A stretch of 32,405 bases of DNA. It comes from an uncultured Elusimicrobia bacterium (GTDB taxonomy: Bacteria > Elusimicrobiota > Elusimicrobia > UBA1565 > UBA9628). The notes under the pieces are model-generated. The model saw only the letters and a list, made by a program, of their open reading frames with translations. It had not been told where the DNA came from and searched no databases. Every line of letters begins with the position of its first letter. Within the stretch, counting starts at the first letter, position 1. Where the stretch lies: contig CAIRTQ010000130.1 in assembly GCA_903881545.1 (NCBI GenBank), positions 1 through 32,405 on the forward strand, read 5' to 3'. The position numbers and the translations under genes were made by a program. Below, piece by piece: positions 1 through 7,857 of the stretch.

Positions 1-133
1 CAAGATCCGCGCCATCCAGCGGCGCAGCTACGGCCTACGCGACGAGGAGTACCTGCGCCTCAAAGTCCTCACCTGCATGCTCGATCCGATATGATTTCAG
101 GTGAAAATCACCCACTCGCTTTGGAGAAGACCC
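1..133 (+). mobile_element. Right end of an insertion sequence (ISL3-like)
   Basis: The first 133 bases hold the end of a transposase gene and about 39 bases of non-coding end sequence. Read inward from position 133 on the other strand, the end starts GGGTCTTCTCC, which fits terminal inverted repeats of ISL3-type elements (GGnTCTTC-like ends; from memory, not searched). The element runs off the left edge, so its other end and target duplication cannot be checked. The outer boundary at 133 is inferred from this motif and from the start of unrelated coding sequence at 135. Confidence 0.6.
2..94 (+). CDS. Transposase, C-terminal fragment (partial at left edge)
   Basis: The open frame enters from the left edge and stops with TGA at 92-94, giving 30 residues that include IQRRSYGLRDEEYLRLKVL. 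A tail of the form I-Q-R-R-x-Y-G-L-R-D-E-x-Y-L-R-L-K is typical of the C-terminus of DDE transposases of the ISL3 / IS204-IS1001 type, just after the catalytic domain. The start and all catalytic residues lie outside the window, so activity cannot be judged. It sits about 40 bases from a plausible inverted-repeat end, as expected for an intact right end. The family name is a recollection and less certain than the transposase call. Confidence 0.7.
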   Translation, partial: KIRAIQRRSYGLRDEEYLRLKVLTCMLDPI

Positions 134-134
134 A

Positions 135-1853
135 TTAATCATTGGCGGCCGTGCGCGGTATCTGGGCGCGGGTGCCGAAGGATAATGGCAACAGCCTCGC
201 GTCTGCACGCAAGCGGTATATCCCGATAGGAATCCGGTCCAGTCCGTAGGTTGCAAACGGGACGTCCTGCACGGCCATAATCTCGATGGGAGGCGCAATG
301 AGCGTGGCGCCTTTGAGCAGCCGTACGCATTCGGGACGCATGGTCAATGGCGCTGCGTGACGCGCATCGATGTCGCGGGCAATGATGTGCTCAAAGATTG
401 CGGCAAGCATCGCGCGGGGGATCTGGAAGGGGCCATGAATTTTGTCGTCATCGCGTTCGTGGAGGGCATAGGCCCAGCAGGCCACGCCAGCGATGAAGTA
501 TGCCGGAGGATGCCGCAATGACAACTGTGACGGCTCGATGTAATTGGCCGTGACGCCGGCGGCGCGGAGGAGGTCGCGCGGCGGCCTATAGGACGGCATG
601 GGTTCGTGCCATGGGATCGTCACTAGAGCGATTTTTTTCGGCAACAATGGGACGAGCGCGCGCACATAGGCGTATTCCGCGAAATCCGTCGTGCGCAGGC
701 GAGTGATCGCGAAGCCGCGCGTGGCGAGTGGCGCCAGCGCCAGCAAGCAACATGCAAGGGCGACGAGGGACGGGCGCAGGCGCGTCCACGCGAAGAAGGC
801 GTCGATGCCGATGCCGGCGACGACGAGGCCTAGGGATGTCACTGGCGTGCGGAAAGAGAATTCCACGCCTGGCGTCGAAGTGCTGAAGCATAACGTGAAC
901 ATAAGGAATCCCAGTGTCGCGAGCGCGAGCATGCGCAGCGGGCCGCGTCGGCACATGCAGAAGACGAAGCCGGCGCAGAGGCCCAGGGGGACAAACAGGC
1001 CGAAGCGTGCGACATCAAGCAATGGGTGGTAACGGAGCATGTTGCCGACGGATCGCCACGAGCTGAGCAATATCGGCATCATGATGAAAGATATCTGTTC
1101 GCTGGAATTGAATACCGTGGCGAGCATACGCGCGGCGAGGGCGGCGGCGGCCGTAGCGGCGGCCACCCGGAACCTCTTGTCGTGCAGGACGGTGCGGTCT
1201 CGGGCGATGGCGAGGGCGAAGGGGATGGGAATCCAGCCATAGAAGGTCTGGCGGGTATGGATGACGAGAATCAGCGCCGCGACGGCGAGAGTGAGGTCAG
1301 CGGCGCGGCGCGATTCGGCCCACTTGTCGAGCGCCACAACGGCAGTCCAGGCTAGCAGAAGCGCCAACGTATGCGCGTCTTCCGATGCCGCGACGCGCAG
1401 CAGTGCCGGGTGCAGTGCCCCGAGGGCAAGCACGAGGAACAGGGCGCTTGTCCGCCCGGTCCAGCGGCGGGCGGCGACGCCCATGAGCGCAAGCGCGCCC
1501 ACGCCTAAGACTTGATTGCACGCGACGATGACTTCAAATCGGCGGCCGAGCAACGCTGCGGCCGCGCCCAGCGCGAGGAAGCTGAACTGGCCGAAAGTCG
1601 CCCGGTATTTCGCGGGGGCCGGGAAGCTGAGGATGTCGTCCACGAGCCCCGCGCCGTGCAGGTTGGCGTGGATGAAGGACGGCGTCACCAAAGCCACGCG
1701 CAGCGCCAGGACCGCGGCGATGGTGCCGGCCGCGGCCAGCGCGGTCAGGCGGGACTGCGGCCGCAGGGTGGCAAGGGCTGACCGCGTCGCCGAGACGGTC
1801 GCGGCGATGAGGATCGCGGCGACGGCAACAAGCCCGAGCTGTGTCGTCGTCAT
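135..1853 (-). CDS. Polytopic membrane protein, GT-C glycosyltransferase-like
   Basis: The 572-residue protein has roughly ten hydrophobic segments spread over its first 400 residues, then a soluble C-terminal part. Acidic pairs follow early membrane segments (VDD near residue 72, ASED near residue 156). This is the general layout of GT-C glycosyltransferases (PMT/ArnT-like), which move sugars from polyprenyl-phosphate donors on the outer face of the inner membrane. I do not recognise a specific family, so donor and acceptor are unknown. The ATG at 1853 overlaps the stop of the upstream radical SAM gene (ATGA), so it is translationally coupled and the last gene of the minus-strand unit. Its TAA lies two bases from the inferred end of an insertion sequence, so the native C-terminus may have been trimmed or altered by the insertion. 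Confidence 0.6.
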   Translation of the reverse strand: MTTTQLGLVAVAAILIAATVSATRSALATLRPQSRLTALAAAGTIAAVLALRVALVTPSFIHANLHGAGLVDDILSFPAPAKYRATFGQFSFLALGAAAALLGRRFEVIVACNQVLGVGALALMGVAARRWTGRTSALFLVLALGALHPALLRVAASEDAHTLALLLAWTAVVALDKWAESRRAADLTLAVAALILVIHTRQTFYGWIPIPFALAIARDRTVLHDKRFRVAAATAAAALAARMLATVFNSSEQISFIMMPILLSSWRSVGNMLRYHPLLDVARFGLFVPLGLCAGFVFCMCRRGPLRMLALATLGFLMFTLCFSTSTPGVEFSFRTPVTSLGLVVAGIGIDAFFAWTRLRPSLVALACCLLALAPLATRGFAITRLRTTDFAEYAYVRALVPLLPKKIALVTIPWHEPMPSYRPPRDLLRAAGVTANYIEPSQLSLRHPPAYFIAGVACWAYALHERDDDKIHGPFQIPRAMLAAIFEHIIARDIDARHAAPLTMRPECVRLLKGATLIAPPIEIMAVQDVPFATYGLDRIPIGIYRLRADARLLPLSFGTRAQIPRTAAND

Positions 1854-2872
1854 GCGTGGCCTCTGGGCGCGGGGCGCACCAGCCGGCGCAGGGCGCTTCC
1901 CATGGCGTGTGGGTCGAATTTGAAGATGAGGTCGCTTTCCTGGTATGGGCTGATCGCGCAGCCCGGGCCGACGCTGGACTGTAGGTCGGCAAAGGCGCCC
2001 GCGAAGCCGCGCGGGTGCTGACGCCCGTCCACGCGGGGGCTCGTCCGCGCAACGAGGTGGCAGGGAGCGACCGCTCCGTCAGGCATCACCGTCGCGAAGT
2101 AGCGGCCGGCCGCGCAGCGCGCGCAGTCTCCGAAGCGCGGCCCGCGCGCCAGGCGTCGGCTATAGCCCGGTGACGCGCCGATGGGCAGGCCTGCGGCGCG
2201 CGCTTGGTCAAGCTGTTTTGCAAGGTCCGCGAACACGCTGGGGTTGAGCGCCGGGTCGAGTCCGCCGGAGCGATCGAAGCAGTCCCGGTAGGCCGGCTGG
2301 AAGTAGGCCCAAAAACCATGGTCCCGCGCCAGCGCCAGGATGTCGCCTGTGACGTGCAGGTTGGCCTGCGTCAAGACGGTGATCGTGGCCGTGGCCAGGC
2401 CGCGGGCGCGCGCGCCGTCCAGGGCGCTCAGCGCGCGGCGGAAGCTTCCGGGGCGGGCGCGTAGGGCGTCGTGGATGTCCTCGGGGCCGTCCAGCGACAC
2501 GACCAGCATGTCCAGGACCGCCGCCAGCTCGTCGAGGCGGTCGGCCGCGAGCCAGCCGTTGGTGTTGAGTGACGTTGCTAGCCCGCGCGCCCGCGCATGG
2601 GCCATGATCTCGATTGCGTCGCGGCGCAGGAGCGCTTCGCCGCCGGAAAAGCTCGCGCGTGCCAGCCCCGCCGCCGTGAAATCGTTGATGGCGCGGCCCC
2701 ATTCGTCGGCGCTCATCTCGTCGCCGACCGCATCCGGGATGTTGCAGTAGGCGCAGCGGAAATTGCAGTGATGCGTTAGGATGCAGGTGATCGAGAGAGG
2801 CCGGGGGCGGCCCAGCGCCAGGGCCGCCCCTGCGCGCAGCGAGCGGTAGGCCAGACGCAGGGGGGCGCTCAA
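1850..2872 (-). CDS. Radical SAM protein with SPASM-like C-terminus
   Basis: The 340-residue protein carries the radical SAM cluster motif CNFRCAYC (Cys36, Cys40, Cys43 by the chosen start), which binds the 4Fe-4S cluster that cleaves S-adenosylmethionine. SGGEALLRRD near residue 76 is the SAM-binding GGE motif. Near the C-terminus a Cys-rich stretch (DCARCAAGR...PDGAVAPCH) fits a SPASM or twitch-type auxiliary cluster. The start chosen is TTG at 2872, which overlaps the stop of the UbiA gene (TTGA). The open frame continues upstream, but only as an out-of-frame reading of UbiA. Its position between UbiA and a membrane glycosyltransferase suggests a lipid- or isoprenoid-related substrate, which is an inference. 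Substrate unknown. Confidence 0.8.
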   Translation of the reverse strand: MSAPLRLAYRSLRAGAALALGRPRPLSITCILTHHCNFRCAYCNIPDAVGDEMSADEWGRAINDFTAAGLARASFSGGEALLRRDAIEIMAHARARGLATSLNTNGWLAADRLDELAAVLDMLVVSLDGPEDIHDALRARPGSFRRALSALDGARARGLATATITVLTQANLHVTGDILALARDHGFWAYFQPAYRDCFDRSGGLDPALNPSVFADLAKQLDQARAAGLPIGASPGYSRRLARGPRFGDCARCAAGRYFATVMPDGAVAPCHLVARTSPRVDGRQHPRGFAGAFADLQSSVGPGCAISPYQESDLIFKFDPHAMGSALRRLVRPAPRGHA

Positions 2873-3729
2873 TGCCCGCCTCTCGCGAGAGCGGCGGCCC
2901 AGAGCAGAGCTCCCCCGGCCAGACCGATGGCGCGGTGCGCGGCACGGCGGCGCGCGAAGGGCAGGCTCGACTGCATCGCGAAGGCACCCGTGCCGATGAG
3001 GACTGCGGCGGCGATCAGCGCCAGCGCGCGCGAGGGCGCTGGCGGCACGCACGCGAAGGCGCCCGCGATGCCGGTGAGCAGCGCGGCGGTCGTGGTTCGG
3101 CCCAGGCCAAGCGCGCGCGCTGTCGTCCACGCGCCGCGCGCCGCATCCTCGTCGATGTCCGCGCACTCGTGCAGGAGTTGACTCTGGATCAGGAGGGCGA
3201 TGAACGCCGTGGTCAGGAGCCCCATCTGCGCGGGCACTCCCGCCGTCGCGCGTCCCACGAACAGCAGCGGCGTGAAGATCGCCGCATTGGCGAGCATCCC
3301 GACGCCGGGCCACCGCTTGAGCTGCGGCCCGGCGCTGTATGCCGTCGCGGCCGCAATCGAAATGGCGGCGGCGAGCAGCGCGGATCTGCCGTTCGTTGCC
3401 GCCAGCGCCAGCGCCAGCAGAGCCATCCCGGCTACGACCGTCGCCGCTGTCGCCGGGCAGGACGATCTTCCGGCCAGGGGATTCTTGCGCGCGTCGCGAT
3501 CGGTCGCCCGGTCGGTGATGGCGTTGAGCCCGTAGGCATAGGCGAGAGCCAGGGATGCCACGGCGACCCCGCGCGCCATCCGTCCGAGCGCCGACGCTCC
3601 CGTGCCGCTGAGTGCGGCCAGCGGAAGTAGCGCGAAGTGCCGCCACTGCGCGCCGCGCAATGTCGCCCACGCCGATCGCCATGACGCGGGTGCCGCAAGC
3701 GGCCCGTCGACAGGGATGGTTCCGGTCAT
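2869..3729 (-). CDS. UbiA-family prenyltransferase
   Basis: This 286-residue integral membrane protein has the UbiA motifs. NAITDRATD near residues 69-77 is the first Asp-rich motif (N-x-x-x-D-x-x-x-D) and ECADIDED near residue 185 the second; both bind Mg2+-diphosphate. Hydrophobic helices fill the rest. UbiA enzymes transfer polyprenyl chains to aromatic or other acceptors (quinones, hemes, archaeal-type lipids, decaprenyl-phosphoribose). Which acceptor applies here is not visible. The start is ATG at 3729, giving an ATGA overlap with the upstream B12-radical SAM gene. A longer frame to 3873 exists but lies inside that gene. It is flanked by two radical SAM genes, which suggests a small pathway modifying a prenylated product. 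Confidence 0.85.
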   Translation of the reverse strand: MTGTIPVDGPLAAPASWRSAWATLRGAQWRHFALLPLAALSGTGASALGRMARGVAVASLALAYAYGLNAITDRATDRDARKNPLAGRSSCPATAATVVAGMALLALALAATNGRSALLAAAISIAAATAYSAGPQLKRWPGVGMLANAAIFTPLLFVGRATAGVPAQMGLLTTAFIALLIQSQLLHECADIDEDAARGAWTTARALGLGRTTTAALLTGIAGAFACVPPAPSRALALIAAAVLIGTGAFAMQSSLPFARRRAAHRAIGLAGGALLWAAALARGGH

Positions 3730-5387
3730 GCCGGCGTTGGAGAATGAGGCGCTCGGCCAAGGCATTCGCGTTGAGCGGCTGCGCCCGGTTCCAGGCAGCG
3801 CGCGCGGACAAGGTCCTTGATAGGAAACCGCCGGTAATCGATCCCGGGACGGGTCGCGGGCGCCCCACGACATGGAGAAACGAACAGCCTGCCCACAGTC
3901 ACAATGAGCGCCCGGAGGAGCTTGTCGAAATAGCGCTTCTCGTAATCGTTCGTCACCGCGCGCACCAGTGATCGGAGGCTTGCGATCGGGTGGAACGTGA
4001 ATTTGGAAGCCACGAAGCCGCCGAGCGTCGCCAGCTGGTAGGCCTTCGCCACGCCAGGGGCGATCCGCTGAGACTTGAGCAGCGGCCGAGAGAAGTCGTT
4101 GTTCGTGACCGGGAAAAAGACAAGGTCGTCGCCCATCTCAATCTCGCCTTTGCGCAGGAGCTCGTCGAACAGCGCCGTCCCCGGATAGGGCGCGAAAATT
4201 GCCGTGCCGACCCCGTCGACTCCCATCCGCCCCAGCCGCACGGCAAACCTGACGTTCGCCCAGGCGTCGGCATGCCGGTCCCCGGGAAAGCCGTTGAGGA
4301 TCTGGACCTTGAGCGGGATCCCCGAGCCGACGGCGGCCCGGATCGCGCGCTCGATATCGGCCGTCTTCATTTGCTTGCGCACGCGCTTCCGCGCGCCCTC
4401 CGAAGCGCTCTCGGGCGCCAGGACCAAAGAGGCCAGGCCAGCCCGTTGCATGTGGTCGAGAAGTTCGTCATCGATCTCCTCGAGGCGTGTTCCGCTGTGG
4501 ATCTGCCAGGAAACTCCGGCGTCGCGGGCGACGATCTCGCGGCACAGATCGAGCACCCAGCCGCGCTGGACGACCATGGTGAGGTCGTGGAACGAGAAGT
4601 CGCGCACATCGTAGCGATCCCGCAGGTCGATCATCTCATCGACGACCGCTTTCGGGGACCGCGGCACCCAGAGCGGGGTCCACATATTGGGGGAAGTGCA
4701 GAAGGCACATTGGTAGGGGCAACCTCGGCTCGCGAGCATCGGGAGCGAGCGCCGCCTTTGCCAGAGCGCTCCGCCCACGAATCTCCGTCGCTGGTACCCG
4801 TCGATGTTGAAGAGATGCCACGCCGGCTGCGGGAGAGACTCGAGATCCTGGATGCGCGCGCGGGGCTGAGCCGGGATGTACCGTCCCTGATGATCGAGTC
4901 GGGCGGCGCCGCGCACATCGGATAGCGCCGTGCGGGCGGCGACGGCTTTCATCAAGGCGACCGCGGTTTCCTCGCCCTCCCCAACCACGACGGCGTCTGC
5001 GCCGCTCGTCATTAAGGAGAGCTTCGGCAGCGCCGAAGGGTGCTCTCCTCCCAGCATGACGAATACGTTCGGGCGGGCGCGTTTGATTTGATGCACGAGA
5101 TCGGCGACGAGGGGCCAGTCCGTCGTGGCCATGACGCTGATGCCGACGACCTGCGCCTGCGCCGGGATCCGCGCGACAATGTCCGCGTTGGCGAGGCCTT
5201 GGGCGACTATCGGACCGTAGGGTATGACGGTGTCGTAGCCCTCAAACACGGCGTCGGTCACGGTCACATGATGCCCGGCCTCGATCAGCGCGGCCGCGAC
5301 GTACGCGAGTCCAAGCGGGGGCGTGCTCCTCAAAAAGCGGAAGTGTTTCGCCTGTCCCCAGGCTGGTTTAATGAGGTGGATTTCCAT
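3726..5387 (-). CDS. B12-binding-domain radical SAM protein
   Basis: The 553-residue protein has an N-terminal Rossmann-like cobalamin-binding domain (about residues 1-150; LGGEHPSALP and VVVGEGEETAV are typical B12-radical SAM signatures). The radical SAM core follows with RGCPYQCAFC (Cys223, Cys227, Cys230). The C-terminal part is about 150 residues long and basic, with a DYEKRYFDKLLRAL segment. Such enzymes perform methylations or rearrangements in lipid, hopanoid, bacteriochlorophyll or natural-product pathways; the substrate here is unknown. The start is ATG at 5387 (MEIHLIKP), after which the first beta strand begins at once. Frame upstream of it is out-of-frame RelA sequence. It lies 38 bases after the RelA/SpoT gene and overlaps the UbiA start by four bases. 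Confidence 0.85.
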   Translation of the reverse strand: MEIHLIKPAWGQAKHFRFLRSTPPLGLAYVAAALIEAGHHVTVTDAVFEGYDTVIPYGPIVAQGLANADIVARIPAQAQVVGISVMATTDWPLVADLVHQIKRARPNVFVMLGGEHPSALPKLSLMTSGADAVVVGEGEETAVALMKAVAARTALSDVRGAARLDHQGRYIPAQPRARIQDLESLPQPAWHLFNIDGYQRRRFVGGALWQRRRSLPMLASRGCPYQCAFCTSPNMWTPLWVPRSPKAVVDEMIDLRDRYDVRDFSFHDLTMVVQRGWVLDLCREIVARDAGVSWQIHSGTRLEEIDDELLDHMQRAGLASLVLAPESASEGARKRVRKQMKTADIERAIRAAVGSGIPLKVQILNGFPGDRHADAWANVRFAVRLGRMGVDGVGTAIFAPYPGTALFDELLRKGEIEMGDDLVFFPVTNNDFSRPLLKSQRIAPGVAKAYQLATLGGFVASKFTFHPIASLRSLVRAVTNDYEKRYFDKLLRALIVTVGRLFVSPCRGAPATRPGIDYRRFPIKDLVRARCLEPGAAAQRECLGRAPHSPTPA

Positions 5388-5425
5388 TTTGCGTGAGACT
5401 TTGGATCTGAGCCCCGAGGCGGGCG

Positions 5426-6877
5426 CTACGCGACGATCCCCTTCTCCCGGAGGTAGTGCCGTATCTTCGAGCGCGCCCGCGCGGTCTTGACGTACATCAG
5501 CCAGTCCTTTTTCGGCATCGAGCCCCGCTTGGTCTGGATCTTGCAGATGTCCCCGCTCTTGAGCTGGTAGTCCAGCTTCACCATCTTGTTGTTCACATGC
5601 GCGCCCACGCAGGCGTGGCCGATGTCCGTATGCACCGCGAAAGCGAAATCCAACGGCGTCGCCCCGGCCGGCAGGGCCTTCACATCTCCCGCCGGCGTGA
5701 ACACGAACACCTGGTTGAGCTCCAGGTCCGTCTTCAGGCTGTCTAGAAATTCTCGCGGGCTCTTGAGGTCCTGCAGCCATTCGATCCACTGACGCAGCCA
5801 ATTCAGCTTCTCTTCCAGATGCGTGTCCTTGGTGTGCTCCCCGGTCTTATAGCGCCAGTGCGCCGCGATGCCGTATTCCGCGGTCCGATGCATGTCCTCC
5901 GTGCGGATCTGGATCTCCACCAATTCCCCGCCCGGCCCCATCACCGTGGTGTGCAGGCTCTGATACAGGTTCATCTTTGGGATCGAGATGTAGTCCGTGA
6001 ACGACCCCGCCACCGGCTTGAACTGCGTATGCACGGTGCCCAAAAGCGCGTAGCAGCTGGCCACCGAGTCCGTGATGATGCGCACTCCCAGCCCGTCCTG
6101 GATCTCCTCGAAGGGCTTGTCCTGGCGCGTCATCTTGCCGTAGATGGAGTACAGGCTTTTGGTGCGCGAGAGGATGCGGTGCGCGATGTCCGTGCTCGCC
6201 AGCGCTTGCTCCACCGACTCCTTGAACTGCTTGAGCGTGACCTCGCGGGTCGCCAGCAGGGCGTTGACCTTGGATTCCAGGTCCGCGAACTCCTGGGGCC
6301 AGAGGTGTCGAAAGGAGAGGTCCTCCAGTTCGCCCTTGAGCTGGAACATCCCCAGGCGGTGCGCCAGGGGCGCGTAGAGCGCAATGGTCTCGTGGGCGAT
6401 GCGCTGGCGCTTCTCATCCGACAGGAAGCTTAGCGTCTTCATGTTGTGCAGGCGGTCGGCCAGCTTGATGATGATGACGCGGATGTCCTGGGCCGTGGCC
6501 AGCAGCATCTTGCGCCAGTTCTCTGCCTGCACGTCGTCGCGCGAGGAGTATTCCAGGCGGTCCAGCTTGGTCACTCCCAGGACCAGCCTGGTGATCTCCT
6601 CTCCGAACTCGGCGACCAGCAGCTCCTGCGGGGTTGGGGTGTCCTCGATGGTGTCGTGCAGCAGACCCGCGCAGATGGTGGGCAGGTCCATCTTCCACTC
6701 CACCAAAGAGCAGGCTACGGATTGGCAATGGACGAAATAGTGCTCGCCCGAGGCTCGCGACTGGTCCGCGTGAACGCGCACCGAAAAATCGTAGGCCTTG
6801 TCCAAAAGGGCTGTGTCCACGTGCGGGGCGTAGGTCGCGAACTCGGCGACGAGCCGGTCTTTCTCCTGGGGGGTCAT
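5426..6877 (-). CDS. RelA/SpoT-family (p)ppGpp synthetase/hydrolase, short form
   Basis: The protein makes and/or degrades the alarmone (p)ppGpp. Domain order in 483 residues: HD hydrolase (about 25-180, with LLHDTIED at 72-79, the metal-binding HD...ED); synthetase domain (about 230-370, with YQSLHTTV, EIQIRT and GIAAHW motifs); TGS domain (about 385-450). The HD motif is intact, so hydrolase activity is plausible. The protein ends soon after TGS. The conserved helical, zinc-finger and ACT domains of full-length Rel (usually 700 or more residues) are absent, which should change its ribosome-dependent regulation. The ATG at 6877 overlaps the stop of the ABC transmembrane gene (ATGA), placing it inside the lipid A unit. 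Confidence 0.92.
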   Translation of the reverse strand: MTPQEKDRLVAEFATYAPHVDTALLDKAYDFSVRVHADQSRASGEHYFVHCQSVACSLVEWKMDLPTICAGLLHDTIEDTPTPQELLVAEFGEEITRLVLGVTKLDRLEYSSRDDVQAENWRKMLLATAQDIRVIIIKLADRLHNMKTLSFLSDEKRQRIAHETIALYAPLAHRLGMFQLKGELEDLSFRHLWPQEFADLESKVNALLATREVTLKQFKESVEQALASTDIAHRILSRTKSLYSIYGKMTRQDKPFEEIQDGLGVRIITDSVASCYALLGTVHTQFKPVAGSFTDYISIPKMNLYQSLHTTVMGPGGELVEIQIRTEDMHRTAEYGIAAHWRYKTGEHTKDTHLEEKLNWLRQWIEWLQDLKSPREFLDSLKTDLELNQVFVFTPAGDVKALPAGATPLDFAFAVHTDIGHACVGAHVNNKMVKLDYQLKSGDICKIQTKRGSMPKKDWLMYVKTARARSKIRHYLREKGIVA

Positions 6878-7857
6878 GGCGTTGGCGCCTCCCGGCGCTC
6901 CGGCGGCGAGGTTTGGTCGAGGAGCTCGAAGATGCGCTCCCCCGAGGCCAGGGCGCGCTGCAGGTCCGAGTTGGTGCGGGCCAGGTTCTTGATCGGTGCG
7001 TAGGCCGAGAGGAAGGCGCCCAGGAAGGCGAAGAAGGCGCCCGGCGTCATGCGCCCCGAGATCACCGCCGTGCCTCCCGCGTAGAGGAGCGCGGCCACGG
7101 CCAGAGAGGCGCAGAGCTCCATGACTGGCGCGGCCAGGGCCGTGGCGCGCAGGTAGCGCAGGATGAGGGTGAAGAACTGCGCGTTGTCGGACTGGAATTT
7201 CTCCATGGCCCCCGCTTCCCGGCCCGCGGGCGCGCTGGCGGAGGCGTCCCTCAGGCTGGCCCCGAACCGGTCGGTCAAGCGTGCCATTATGGCCTGGCTC
7301 TGTAGGCTGGCCCGCCGCATCTTCCGGCTCAGGATCACGAATGCCGTGGCCGTCAGCGGCGCGGCCGCCAGGGCGATCAGAGCGAAGCGCCAGTCTAGAT
7401 AGAACAGTGCGCCGGTCAGCACGAGCAAGGTCATGGAGTCGCGGATGAGGTAGAGCGGCACCGAGACCACCTCGGCCTGCACGATGGCCAGGTCCGTGGT
7501 GACCCGGGAGAGGGCCTCCGCGGCGCGGCTGGGATCCAGGGCGCCGGCGGGTCGCTCCAGCAGATGCCGGAACAGGTCTTCGCGGATGCTCTGGGTCACG
7601 CTCTGTCCGATCCAGCTCATCAGATAGTTCTGCGCGTAGGAGACCGCGGTCTTAATCGTCATCAGCACGGGCGCGGCCGCCACCGCCAGCCAGAGCATGG
7701 CCAGGTCCCGGGCGATGAAGATGCGGTCCACGATGGGCTTGAGCAGCAGGACCGCGCCGCCGTTGAAGGCCGCCACTCCGCACATGGCGGCGACGGCCCA
7801 GACTAGGCGGCGCCGGTGCGGTCGCAGGTAGGGCCAGAAGCGCGCCGCAGCGCTCAT
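6874..7857 (-). CDS. MsbA-like ABC exporter transmembrane domain lacking the ATPase domain
   Basis: The 327 residues match the type-I exporter transmembrane domain of the MsbA family. Six hydrophobic helices start at FWPYLRPHRRRLVWA, and intracellular-loop signatures are present (REDLFRHLL, RVTTDLA). The sequence ends at SGERIFELLDQ plus a short tail, which is where MsbA joins its nucleotide-binding domain. Walker A, the signature motif and Walker B are all missing. A normal MsbA has about 580 residues. The stop overlaps the next gene's ATG in a clean ATGA junction, so this looks like a settled gene end, not an obvious sequencing error. After lpxB, lipid A core flipping is the expected job, but ATP hydrolysis would need a separate subunit. 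Confidence 0.8.
   Translation of the reverse strand: MSAAARFWPYLRPHRRRLVWAVAAMCGVAAFNGGAVLLLKPIVDRIFIARDLAMLWLAVAAAPVLMTIKTAVSYAQNYLMSWIGQSVTQSIREDLFRHLLERPAGALDPSRAAEALSRVTTDLAIVQAEVVSVPLYLIRDSMTLLVLTGALFYLDWRFALIALAAAPLTATAFVILSRKMRRASLQSQAIMARLTDRFGASLRDASASAPAGREAGAMEKFQSDNAQFFTLILRYLRATALAAPVMELCASLAVAALLYAGGTAVISGRMTPGAFFAFLGAFLSAYAPIKNLARTNSDLQRALASGERIFELLDQTSPPERREAPTP

Noticed and set aside
3730-3873. Upstream extension of the UbiA gene to an ATG at 3873
   Set aside because: The extra residues lie within the B12-radical SAM gene, show no hydrophobic or family pattern, and the ATG at 3729 gives normal length and an ATGA overlap.
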